From the NCBI RefSeq assembly GCF_002943525.1, contig NZ_CP025394.1:5146001-5210000 (forward strand): a stretch of DNA of 64,000 nt, written 5' to 3'. Shown in pieces: positions 1-8,010 of this stretch (within the stretch, counting starts at the first letter, position 1; the number at the start of each line of letters is the position of its first letter). The translations under genes and the position numbers were made by a program. This DNA comes from Kitasatospora sp. MMS16-BH015 (lineage in GTDB: Bacteria; Actinomycetota; Actinomycetes; Streptomycetales; Streptomycetaceae). The notes under the pieces are model-generated. The model searched no databases and was not told the DNA's origin. It saw nothing but the letters and a program-made list of their open reading frames with translations.

Positions 1-1140
1 CTCGGTGAGCAGGCTGCTCCAGCGCTGGGCGATCACCGGGGCGGACCAGCGCTCGGAGGCGGCCAGGGCGGCGGCGCCGAAGGCCTGGCGGGTCTCCTGC
101 TCGGTGATCAGGCGGCGCAGCGCCTCGGCCAGGCCGTCGATGTCGCCGGGCGGCACCAGCAGGCCGTCCACCTCGTCGGTGACGATCTCGGCCGGGCCGT
201 TCGGGCAGGCGTAGGAGACGATCGGCACGCCGGCCGCCTGGGCCTCGGCGAGCACCAGGCCGAACGCCTCGACCCGGGAGGTGAGCAGGCAGATGCTGGC
301 CTGGGCCCACTCCTCCAGCATGTGCGGGGTGGAGCCGACCAGCTGCACCTGGTCCAGGATGCCGAGGTTGGCCGCGAGCTCGCGCATCCGGCGCAGCAGC
401 GGGCCGTCGCCGAGCAGGCGCAGCTTCCACTGCGGGTGCGCCCCGGCCACCTTGGAGAAGGCGGTGATGGCGTGGTCGATCTGCTTCTCGGACACCATCC
501 GGCCGGCCTGGGTGATGGTGCGGGTCTCCAGCGAGGAGGTCGGGCGGTACTCGCCGGGCAGCGCGTTGCCGATCACGGCGAGGCGGGGGGCGAAGCCGGC
601 GAAGGTCTCGGCGAACCAGACCTTGGTGGGCTCGCTGAGCGTCACCATCGCGTCCAGCCGCGGGGTGAACTCGATCAGCGGGGCGCCACTGATGCCGCGC
701 AGCTCGGAGACGCGGTGCTCCTGACCGACCGTCACCACCGACGGCGGGGCGACCCGGACCATCAGGGCCTGCAGCGCCGGGGTGGAGGAGACGATCACGT
801 CGGCGTCGGTGGCGCGCAGGTAGCGCTCGGCCTCCAGGTCGGAGAGCCGGTTGAACGCCCGCTCCCAGGCCGGGTCCACCAGCTCGCTGGGGCGGGAGGC
901 GACGGCCTTGTAGACCGAGTCCTCCAGTTCGCCGCCCCGGGCCGGGCGGGGCACCGGGCCGGTGTTGTCCACCAGGTACTCGATCGGCACCTTGGCGGTG
1001 AAGAAGCTGCTGGCGCGGGTCTTGAAGATGCTCAGCACCTTGACCTCGTGCAGCTCGGCCAGGGCCTCGGCCACGGTGAGGACAGCGCGTTCGGTGCCGC
1101 CCATCGCGTCAGCGGTGGTGAGCAGGAAAGTGATCTTCAC
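1..1140 (-). CDS. Glycosyltransferase family 4, C-terminus cut by window edge
   Basis: The reading frame runs leftwards from a GTG at 1140 and is still open at base 1, so only the N-terminal part is present. The start reads VKITFLLTTADAMGGTERAV, the Rossmann strand plus Gly-Gly-(T/I)-E loop typical of GT-B glycosyltransferases of the GT4 family, which move a sugar from a nucleotide donor onto a cytosolic acceptor. The GTG start overlaps the stop of the upstream gene (GTGA, 4 bp overlap), so translation is coupled. Together with the Stealth and acyltransferase genes across the divergent region, it probably builds a surface or wall glycan. The acceptor and sugar cannot be told from the sequence. 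Confidence 0.8.
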   Translation of the reverse strand, partial: MKITFLLTTADAMGGTERAVLTVAEALAELHEVKVLSIFKTRASSFFTAKVPIEYLVDNTGPVPRPARGGELEDSVYKAVASRPSELVDPAWERAFNRLSDLEAERYLRATDADVIVSSTPALQALMVRVAPPSVVTVGQEHRVSELRGISGAPLIEFTPRLDAMVTLSEPTKVWFAETFAGFAPRLAVIGNALPGEYRPTSSLETRTITQAGRMVSEKQIDHAITAFSKVAGAHPQWKLRLLGDGPLLRRMRELAANLGILDQVQLVGSTPHMLEEWAQASICLLTSRVEAFGLVLAEAQAAGVPIVSYACPNGPAEIVTDEVDGLLVPPGDIDGLAEALRRLITEQETRQAFGAAALAASERWSAPVIAQRWSSLLTE

Positions 1141-2258
1141 GCGAGCGTTCCCGGGGTGGCGGTGGACGTGGGGGCGATGGACGTGGGGGCGGTGGCGGGT
1201 CCGGACGCGGGGGCGTCGGGCGCGGGGGTGCCGGGCGTGGCCGGGCGCGGCATCGCGGCGAAGAACACCTGGTAGGTGCCGCGGACGGTGTGGCGCTGGT
1301 TGACGTAGCTGAGCGCCCGGGTGGAGTCGGAGATCACCAGGCGGGTGCCGAGCGCGACCGTGGTGCGGGCGGTGCGCAGGTCGTCGGCCCGGCGGCGGAG
1401 CCAGTACCGGCGGCCGTCGGTGGCCGTCCAGCTGAAGGTCCAGGCCCGCTTGGGGTCGGCGGCGTGCAGCTCGCGCAGCGGGAGGGTGCAGCGCAGCAGG
1501 CCGACCGCCTCGGTGCAGTGCTCGTACGCCAGGTCCAGGGTCTGCTGCCCGTCGGTGGCCTGGAGCCTGCCCTCGGGGGCGGCGGCGGGCGGGAAGAAGT
1601 CCACCTCCAGGCCGGCGAACAGGCGGGTGACCCGGACGATCTCGGCGTGCTGGAGCGGGGCCGCGACGACCAGGCGGAGCCGGCCGGCCGGGGAGAGGCC
1701 GGTGCGGTAGCGGGTGCCGGTGACCGGGCAGGAGGTGAGCGCCCGGGTGGCGCCGCCGAGCACCGGGGTCTCGCCGCGACCGATCAGGCGGAGGGTCTCG
1801 GGGGTGCCGGAGTGCGGCGGGGTGACGCGCAGCGAGACCGACCAACGGCCCGGGGTGAGGGCCAGCCCGCCGATCTGCGAGCCGAGCCGCGCGCCGGCGA
1901 CGACCATCGGGCGGGCGCCCTGGCCCGGGCGCGCGGGCAGCAGCCGGGCGGGGGCGGTGAACTCGCGGGTGCCGTCGCTCACCAGCAGCTCCACCGTGGC
2001 CGCCGGGTCGGTGCCGGGCGGCAGGGTGGCGCGGAGGTTGAGCTGGTGGCCGCCGAGCACCATGGCGTATCTCACAAGGGCGGAGCTGCTCTGTGAGAGC
2101 GGTGTCACGACCGAATGGATGAAGGTCTCGCGGCGGGCGGCCAGCTGACGGCGGGCGCGGTTCTTCAGCCCGGCCGGGATCCGGCTGACGGGCAGGCGCT
2201 GCCAGGCCGTCAGGCCGCTGCGCCCGATGACCCGGAGGGCGTGTGCCGGCTCCGCCAC
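1137..2258 (-). CDS. Unknown protein coupled to the glycosyltransferase
   Basis: 373 residues, no recognised catalytic motif, no signal peptide and no clear membrane segment. The body is rich in short beta-strand-like stretches (for example around TVELLVSDGTREF and RWSVSLRVTP), suggesting tandem beta-sandwich domains. The last about 35 residues are a Pro/Ala/Thr-rich tail. Its stop codon overlaps the GTG of the downstream glycosyltransferase, so the two are made together. The divergent neighbour is a Stealth phosphotransferase, which suggests a role in assembly or transfer of the same polymer. I do not recognise the family and assign no function. Confidence 0.7.
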   Translation of the reverse strand: MAEPAHALRVIGRSGLTAWQRLPVSRIPAGLKNRARRQLAARRETFIHSVVTPLSQSSSALVRYAMVLGGHQLNLRATLPPGTDPAATVELLVSDGTREFTAPARLLPARPGQGARPMVVAGARLGSQIGGLALTPGRWSVSLRVTPPHSGTPETLRLIGRGETPVLGGATRALTSCPVTGTRYRTGLSPAGRLRLVVAAPLQHAEIVRVTRLFAGLEVDFFPPAAAPEGRLQATDGQQTLDLAYEHCTEAVGLLRCTLPLRELHAADPKRAWTFSWTATDGRRYWLRRRADDLRTARTTVALGTRLVISDSTRALSYVNQRHTVRGTYQVFFAAMPRPATPGTPAPDAPASGPATAPTSIAPTSTATPGTLA

Positions 2259-2644
2259 GGTGGCCTCCAGAGGTGTCTCGCGCAGCCGGGGCCGTCACGG
2301 TCGGTTCCTCCGGGCGGGGGTTGGCGCGGAGCCCCGCCATGATAGATCACCCGTTCGCAGGCGGCCCGGGGCCGCCTGCGCTGTGAGGCACATCTCATCT
2401 CCCCTGATATACGGGTAAATCAGACATTCCTTCGTGTCAGCGCCTGCTGACACCGATCCGATGCCAGGGGGGCCTCAGTCATTCGGTTGACTTGAGGGAT
2501 AATCGGATGAAGATGAGATGAAGATGGCCTGCGGCCGCCCTGGAAACGACACCCGTGGCAGGCCGATCTCCACTCGGAGCAGTGAACCGCGGCGACCCCG
2601 AACGGGCGCCGGGCACCGGGTGCAGGACCGTGTCGGGGAGTTGG
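2259..2644. promoter_or_regulatory. Divergent intergenic region before the Stealth gene
   Basis: About 385 bp between two divergent transcription units. It holds an 11-bp hairpin with a 3-base loop at 2356-2380 and a pair of direct repeats reading GATGAAGATGA / GATGAAGATGG at 2505-2526, close to a TTGACT (2487-2492) and GATAAT (2498-2503) that are too close together to form one promoter. It is more AT-rich than its surroundings, as expected for two promoters. No regulator site could be assigned with certainty. Confidence 0.4.
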
Positions 2645-4537
2645 GTGTTGGGCGGCATGGAGGCTGACGGCGGTCGGGCCGGAGTGGTGCGCTCGGCGCC
2701 GCCGGTCGAGCAGAACGCGCGGCTGCTGCCCGTACCGGGCGGTCAGCTGCCGGACGGGCAGGCCGAGGGCGGGCGCAGCTCGCTCGGCGTGCTCCAGTCC
2801 GAGCGGTCCCGGCTGGTCCGGGTCTACCGCCGGCTGCTGCCCGAGCGCAGCCGGGCGGCCATCGCCGGGAAGATCTCGCACGAGGTACGCACCCAGGTCA
2901 TCCACCAGATCTCGCGCTCGCTCTCGCTCCAGCAGCGGGTGACCACCGTGCGCGGCGGCCGGCTGGCCCGTCGTCACCCCGCGCTGTTCGAATCCGGCCA
3001 GGTCGTGCTGGCCCAGGTCGGCCGGGCCCGCAAGGTGGTCAGCCTGCGCGCCGACGCCTCGCCGATGCAGGCCCGCACCGACAACCTCCAGCTGGTGCGC
3101 CGCGCCCTGGATGCCGCCGGCATCCGCCACTTCTGCGTCCGGGGCGCCCTGGACGCCTCCTCGGTGGTGGCCGTCTCCCGGGCCGACCGGGCCGCCGCGC
3201 ACGCCGCGCTGGCCGCGCTCTGCGCCAAGGTGCCCGGGTACGTCTCGGCCGTGCCGCTCGGCCCGGCCACCGTGCCGGACCACTCCGAGCCGGGCTTCGA
3301 GGCGGACAGCTGGCACGAGGTGGCCAAGGCCGGCGTCATCCGGCTCACCTGGTTCCACGGCGACCCGTCCGGGCAGTACGTGCTCGGCCACGAGTACGGC
3401 TGCGACGTCGAGTTCTGGACCCCGACCGAGGGCGAGCTGCTCGCGCCGCGGCGCAACCGGGTCTGCGAGCGGGTGCCGGCCGACGGGCCCGTGGTGGACG
3501 GCGCGCCCGGGCTGTTCACCAGACTCGAGGCCTGGGACCGGCCGGGAGAGCCCGTGCCGACCCGCGCGGAGTTCACCCACCCGCTGCCCGAGGACGTCCG
3601 CTTCCCGGTGGACGTGGTCTACACCTGGGTGGACGGCAACGACCCCGCCTGGCAGCGCCGCCGCGCCGAGGCCGAGGGATCGCCGCACGACTACAACCCC
3701 GAGGCGGTGAACGACGCCCGCTTCATGAGCCGGGACGAACTCCGCTACAGCCTGCGCTCGCTGCACCTCAACGCGCCCTGGGTGCGCAACGTCTACCTCG
3801 TCACCGACGACCAGACGCCGGAGTGGCTGGACACCTCCAACCCGCGGCTCAAGGTGCTCAGCCACCGGGACGTCTTCCGGGACGCCTCGGTGCTGCCTAC
3901 CTTCAACTCGCACGCGATCGAGAGCCAGCTGCACCACATATCCGGGCTCTCTGAGCAGTTCCTCTACTTCAATGACGACGTCTTCCTGGGCCGCCCGGTT
4001 CCGCCGCAGCAGTTCTTCCACTCGAACGGGTTGACCAAGTTCTTCCCGTCCACCGCGATGGTGCCGCTCGGCGAGGCCACGCTGCTCGACGCCCCGGTGG
4101 CCGCCGCGGCCAAGAACAACCGGCGGCTGATCGAGGACGAGTTCGGCACCCGGCTGGTGCAGAAGATGATGCACGTGCCGCACGCGCTGCGGCGGGACGT
4201 GCTCTGGGAGATCGAGGCCCGCTACGCGGAGGGCCACCGGGCCACCTCGGCCACCCGCTTCCGCAGCCCCACCGACCTCTCGGTGGCCTCCTCCCTGCAC
4301 CACTACTACGGCTACCACTCGGGCCGCGCCGTCCCCGACCGGCTCGAGTACGCCTACCTCGACCTGATGCACCCGAGCACCTCCCGCCGCCTGGCCAGGA
4401 TCCTCGCCGACCGCAACCTCGACGTGTTCTGCATCAACGACACCGTCTCGGCCCGCAAGGACCTGGCCAACCAGCTGGAGCTGCTCCAGCCCTTCCTGGA
4501 CTCCTACTTCCCGGTGCCCAGCCCGTTCGAGAAGTAG
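2645..4537 (+). CDS. Stealth family sugar-phosphate transferase
   Basis: About 630 residues. The C-terminal half carries the four conserved regions of the Stealth family: DVVYTWVDGNDP (CR1, near residue 323), the CR2 stretch with RDELRYSLRSL and YFNDDVFLGRP, a CR3 with HHYYGYHSG, and a C-terminal CR4 with CINDT. Stealth proteins are hexose-1-phosphate transferases that make phosphodiester-linked capsule or wall polymers, the same family as CpsY and the catalytic part of GlcNAc-phosphotransferase. The N-terminal 300 residues are the less conserved extension common in actinomycete members. I chose the GTG at 2645 because GGGGAG lies just upstream; the frame stays open back to 2555 and an ATG at 2657 is the alternative. 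Together with the flanking glycosyltransferase and acyltransferase this suggests a surface glycopolymer locus. Confidence 0.88.
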   Translation: MLGGMEADGGRAGVVRSAPPVEQNARLLPVPGGQLPDGQAEGGRSSLGVLQSERSRLVRVYRRLLPERSRAAIAGKISHEVRTQVIHQISRSLSLQQRVTTVRGGRLARRHPALFESGQVVLAQVGRARKVVSLRADASPMQARTDNLQLVRRALDAAGIRHFCVRGALDASSVVAVSRADRAAAHAALAALCAKVPGYVSAVPLGPATVPDHSEPGFEADSWHEVAKAGVIRLTWFHGDPSGQYVLGHEYGCDVEFWTPTEGELLAPRRNRVCERVPADGPVVDGAPGLFTRLEAWDRPGEPVPTRAEFTHPLPEDVRFPVDVVYTWVDGNDPAWQRRRAEAEGSPHDYNPEAVNDARFMSRDELRYSLRSLHLNAPWVRNVYLVTDDQTPEWLDTSNPRLKVLSHRDVFRDASVLPTFNSHAIESQLHHISGLSEQFLYFNDDVFLGRPVPPQQFFHSNGLTKFFPSTAMVPLGEATLLDAPVAAAAKNNRRLIEDEFGTRLVQKMMHVPHALRRDVLWEIEARYAEGHRATSATRFRSPTDLSVASSLHHYYGYHSGRAVPDRLEYAYLDLMHPSTSRRLARILADRNLDVFCINDTVSARKDLANQLELLQPFLDSYFPVPSPFEK

Positions 4538-4676
4538 GGCCTCCGGCGCAGTCGTTCGACCACGCCTATTCAAACGATCTTCACACTTGCGCTAATGTTG
4601 CCCCTTGTACGGGGGGGCATCGGTGTTCTTCGTGGCGTCAATGACGAAGAACATGCGACGGGGAAGTGCGTAACCA

Positions 4677-5828
4677 GTGTCCGAGCCTGTGAAGAGACGG
4701 CCCCGCCTCGCGGTCCTGGACGGGATGCGGCTGGCAGCAGCCCTGCTCGTGGTGTTCTGCCACTACACGGCCTCCGACGACGCCTGGGGCAGCCCGGCCA
4801 CGGACCTCTTCCCGGGGCTGCACGACGTGACCCAGTACGGCTGGGTCGGGGTCGAGGTCTTCTTCCTCATCAGCGGCTTCGTCATCTGCATGAGCAGTTG
4901 GGGCAAGTCCTTCGGGGACTTCGTGGTCTCCCGGGTGACCAGGCTCTACCCGGCGTACTGGATCGCCGTGGTGCTCGCGGCCGTGGTCGTCAGCCTCTGG
5001 CCGGCGGTGCGGCAGTTGAACAACTGGACCGAGGCTGCGGTCAACCTGACGATGCTCCAGGAGGGCCTGGGCGTCCACAGCACCGACGGCGTCTACTGGA
5101 CGCTCTTCGTCGAGCTGAAGTTCTACCTGCTGTTCGGTCTGTTCGTGGTGGTGCGCGGGGTCGACTACCGCCGCTGCGTCATGTTCTGCGCGCTCTGGAC
5201 GGTGGCCGGACTGGCCGAGCAGGTGGCGCCGAACAAGCTGCTCTTCATGTGGACGGAGCCGTTCTACTCGCCGTACTTCTGCGCCGGCATCGCGCTCTAC
5301 CTGATGTACCGCTTCAAGCCCACCGCCCTGCTGGTCGGCATCACCCTGATCTCCTTCGTGCTGGCGGAGTACCAGGTCTCCCACCGGGTGGCCCGGCTGG
5401 GCTACGACACCACCAATGTGGACCACCGGATCGCCGCCTGGCCGGCCCAGCTGATCGTCGCGGCCGCGTTCCTGCTGCTGACCCTGATCGCCCTCGGCGT
5501 CTTCGACCGCATCCAGTGGCGCTGGCTCTCCACGGCGGGCGCGCTCACCTACCCGCTCTACCTGCTCCACCAGGACATCGGCTTGACGGCGCTGCACGCG
5601 CTCAAGGGCCGGGTCGGCCCGCTGCCGCTGGTGCTCGGGATGATCTCGGCGATGATGCTGCTCGCTTATCTCGTCCAGCGCTTCCTGGAGCGGCCGCTGA
5701 GCTCCGCGCTGAACCGGGCGATGAAGAGCGGTATGGCCGAGCTCCGGTACAACTCGGCCCCGGCGGAGCGCCGCCCGACCCGCGTCCAGGCTCCGGCCGA
5801 GCCGGAGCGGGTGCCGGAGCCGGTCTGA
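4677..5828 (+). CDS. Membrane acyltransferase, acyltransferase-3 family
   Basis: 383 residues with about ten hydrophobic segments. The start contains LDGMRLAAALLVVFCHY, the helix-1 motif of acyltransferase-3 (OafA/Oac-like) proteins, with the catalytic His, followed by VEVFFLISGFVI and SRVTRLYPAYW, both hallmarks of the family. These integral membrane enzymes O-acetylate or otherwise acylate sugars of lipopolysaccharide, peptidoglycan or secondary polymers. The GTG start at 4677 follows a GGGAAG 10 bases upstream. The last 35 residues are a cytosolic Pro/Arg-rich tail. Its place directly after the Stealth gene suggests it decorates the polymer made there; the substrate is not visible from sequence. 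Confidence 0.87.
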   Translation: MSEPVKRRPRLAVLDGMRLAAALLVVFCHYTASDDAWGSPATDLFPGLHDVTQYGWVGVEVFFLISGFVICMSSWGKSFGDFVVSRVTRLYPAYWIAVVLAAVVVSLWPAVRQLNNWTEAAVNLTMLQEGLGVHSTDGVYWTLFVELKFYLLFGLFVVVRGVDYRRCVMFCALWTVAGLAEQVAPNKLLFMWTEPFYSPYFCAGIALYLMYRFKPTALLVGITLISFVLAEYQVSHRVARLGYDTTNVDHRIAAWPAQLIVAAAFLLLTLIALGVFDRIQWRWLSTAGALTYPLYLLHQDIGLTALHALKGRVGPLPLVLGMISAMMLLAYLVQRFLERPLSSALNRAMKSGMAELRYNSAPAERRPTRVQAPAEPERVPEPV

Positions 5829-5849
5829 CGGCGCGGCCGCCGGCCGGGT

Positions 5850-7937
5850 CTACCAGCCGGCGGTGATCCGCAAGGGGCGGCTGAAGGCCGCGCCGCCGGT
5901 GTTGTCCCACTCCCTGAGCTCGCCGGTGGTGTCGTCCCGGGCGATCAGATCGGCCCGGCCGGTGCCGCGGAAGGTGCTCGCGGTGGTCTGGGAGTCCGGC
6001 CCCCAGCCGGTGAGCAGCGCAGCTCGGCCGCCGAAGGTGCCGTCGCCGTGGCCCGCCCAGTGATAGAGGGTGCCGGTGGTGTCGTCCCGGGCGACGAGGT
6101 CGGCGATGCCGTCGCCGGTGAAGTCGGCGGCGGTGGTCTGGGTGAAGTTCCAGCCGCCGGTCAGTCTGACCGGCAGGCTGAAGGTGCCGCTGCGGTTGCC
6201 GGACCAGAGGTAGAGGGTGCCGGTGGCGTCCTTGGCGACGAGGTCGGCGATGCCGTCGCTGGTGAAGTCGGCGGCGGTGGTCTGGGTGAAGTTCCAGCCG
6301 CCGGTCAGTCTGACCGGCAGGCTGAAGGTGCCGCTGCGGTTGCCGGACCAGAGGTAGAGGGTGCCGGTGGCGTCCTTGGCGACGAGGTCGGCGATGCCGT
6401 CGCTGGTGAAGTCGGCGGCGGTGGTCTGGGTGAACGTCCAGCCGGCGGTGAGCTTGACCGGGGCGCCGAAGGTGCCGTCGCCGTGGCCGGGCCAGCGGTA
6501 GAGGGTGCCGGTGGAGTCCACGGCGATCAGGTCGCTGCGGCCCGAGCCGGTGAAGTCGCCGGCCACTGTCTGGGCGAAGTTCAGCGTGACGCCGGCCGGG
6601 GCGGGCGGGGTGAGTACGGTGTCGGCCAGCACCTGGTTGCCGTTGTCGTTGAGGTGCAGGTGGTCGTTGGCGGGGTTGTAGTACCCGGCGAACAGCTGCT
6701 CGGGCGCCAGCGGGTCACGGGTGGCCTGATCGAAGTCCACCACGCGGTCGACGTCGGCGGTGGCCCGAAGGTAGGCGTTCACGCAGGCCCGGACCTGGTC
6801 CTTCGCGGGCGTGTAGGTGGGGTGGCCGCCGAACGGGGGGATGGTGGCGGCGGTGAAGGAGAGCCCGGCACCGTGGGCCCGGCCGGCGAGGTCGTGGATG
6901 GCGGCCTCGATCGTGCTGTCGCTCGCGCCGCCGTAGGCGATGTCGTTGATCCCCTCGTAGAGGATGACCGAGCGGACGCCCGGCTGGTGCAGCACGTCCC
7001 GTTCGAACCGGTTCTTCGCACTGACGCCGTGCGCGGCGTCGGTGTCCGGTGCGTCGGCGGTCAGGCTGTTGCCGGAGATCCCCATGTCGACCACGCCCAG
7101 CGGACTGCCCTGGGCCAGCAGGGTGCGGGCGTAGTCGTTGACCCAGCGGCGGTTGGCGTCCTTCGTGGTGGCGCCGCCGTCGGTCTGCGAGTCGCCGAGC
7201 GCCACGATCGTCCCGCCGCCGGGGGCTGCGGTGACGTCGATCCCGCCCAGGTACGCCCAGTGGTCGAAGGCGGTGGTGAAGGCGCCGGGGCCTTGGTCGG
7301 CGGCGTGGTCGGCGCCGTCGGCGGCCGCGTAGGAGGAGGTGAGGGCATAGGCGTGGTACGCGGGCGAGCTCACCGCGTCGGGCAGGTGGATGCTGACGAT
7401 CAGGTTCCGGTCGGCCGGCACAGTGAAGCCGGAAGCGTCGTCGCTGTAGACCTCACCGCCGTGCGGGATGACGGTCTGCAGGCCGCCGCCGAAGCGGAGG
7501 TCGACCGGGGGGCCGGCCGGGGTGGCGCCGCTCGCCTGGACGGCGATGGTGGCGTGGTCCACCCGGACGTCCGAAGAGGCGAACGGATTGACCAGGCGGA
7601 TGCGGGCGTTGGGGCCGCCGACACTGCTGTGGACGACCATCCGCAGTGTCTCCCGACCCGGGACGGGAGATGGCGGGGCGGGGTCGACGGCCGGGTCGGG
7701 CGTGGACGGGACGGCCGTCGCCGTGCCCCAGGTACCCGTCCGAGCGGGGGATGACAGGGTGGGGCGACTGACGGGGGTCGGGGCGGGGAAGGGTGAGCAG
7801 CCTGCGGTGTCGGCGCCGGCCGCGCCCGCAGTGGCGAACTGCACCGCAGTGAGGCCGCAGGCCACCGCCAAGGCCGCAGCGGCGCGTGGCCCCCTCCGCT
7901 GTCCGGGTCTGATGCTCTGTCCGATGGTCCGCTGCAC
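5850..7937 (-). CDS. Secreted SGNH hydrolase with VCBS/FG-GAP propeller
   Basis: 695 residues with a long Sec signal peptide ending near AGAAGA. Residues about 240-450 form an SGNH/GDSL hydrolase: the nucleophile Ser250 sits in GDSQTDGG, block II/III appear as GISGNS and GINDIAYGG, and block V as DHLHLND with the catalytic Asp and His. Such enzymes deacylate or de-esterify lipids and polysaccharides. From about residue 455 there are five VCBS/FG-GAP-type units (DFTSDGIADLVAKD and variants), a Ca2+-binding beta-propeller that probably binds carbohydrate. Two of the propeller units are encoded by identical 144-bp DNA repeats. The neighbouring leftward gene is also an exported enzyme with a propeller. 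Confidence 0.85.
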   Translation of the reverse strand: MQRTIGQSIRPGQRRGPRAAAALAVACGLTAVQFATAGAAGADTAGCSPFPAPTPVSRPTLSSPARTGTWGTATAVPSTPDPAVDPAPPSPVPGRETLRMVVHSSVGGPNARIRLVNPFASSDVRVDHATIAVQASGATPAGPPVDLRFGGGLQTVIPHGGEVYSDDASGFTVPADRNLIVSIHLPDAVSSPAYHAYALTSSYAAADGADHAADQGPGAFTTAFDHWAYLGGIDVTAAPGGGTIVALGDSQTDGGATTKDANRRWVNDYARTLLAQGSPLGVVDMGISGNSLTADAPDTDAAHGVSAKNRFERDVLHQPGVRSVILYEGINDIAYGGASDSTIEAAIHDLAGRAHGAGLSFTAATIPPFGGHPTYTPAKDQVRACVNAYLRATADVDRVVDFDQATRDPLAPEQLFAGYYNPANDHLHLNDNGNQVLADTVLTPPAPAGVTLNFAQTVAGDFTGSGRSDLIAVDSTGTLYRWPGHGDGTFGAPVKLTAGWTFTQTTAADFTSDGIADLVAKDATGTLYLWSGNRSGTFSLPVRLTGGWNFTQTTAADFTSDGIADLVAKDATGTLYLWSGNRSGTFSLPVRLTGGWNFTQTTAADFTGDGIADLVARDDTTGTLYHWAGHGDGTFGGRAALLTGWGPDSQTTASTFRGTGRADLIARDDTTGELREWDNTGGAAFSRPLRITAGW
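6121..6420 (-). repeat. 144-bp tandem repeat inside the propeller
   Basis: Bases 6121-6264 and 6265-6408 appear identical over 144 bp; a third copy starts at 6409 and diverges after about 25 bases. Each unit encodes one 48-residue VCBS blade. Identity at the DNA level means recent unequal crossing-over or gene conversion. Confidence 0.85.
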
Positions 7938-8010
7938 GTGCTGCTCCCCTTGGGGCCCTGATGGGTTGTGGTCGGACGATCGCCGACGCTAGAGGGTAGC
8001 GGCCCGGTGG

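Noticed and set aside
2420..4573. Long minus-strand frame opposite the Stealth gene (717 codons)
   Set aside because: Composition is the typical antisense shadow of a GC-rich gene (Val/Gly/Arg/His-rich) and it has no domain; the plus strand has four conserved Stealth regions.
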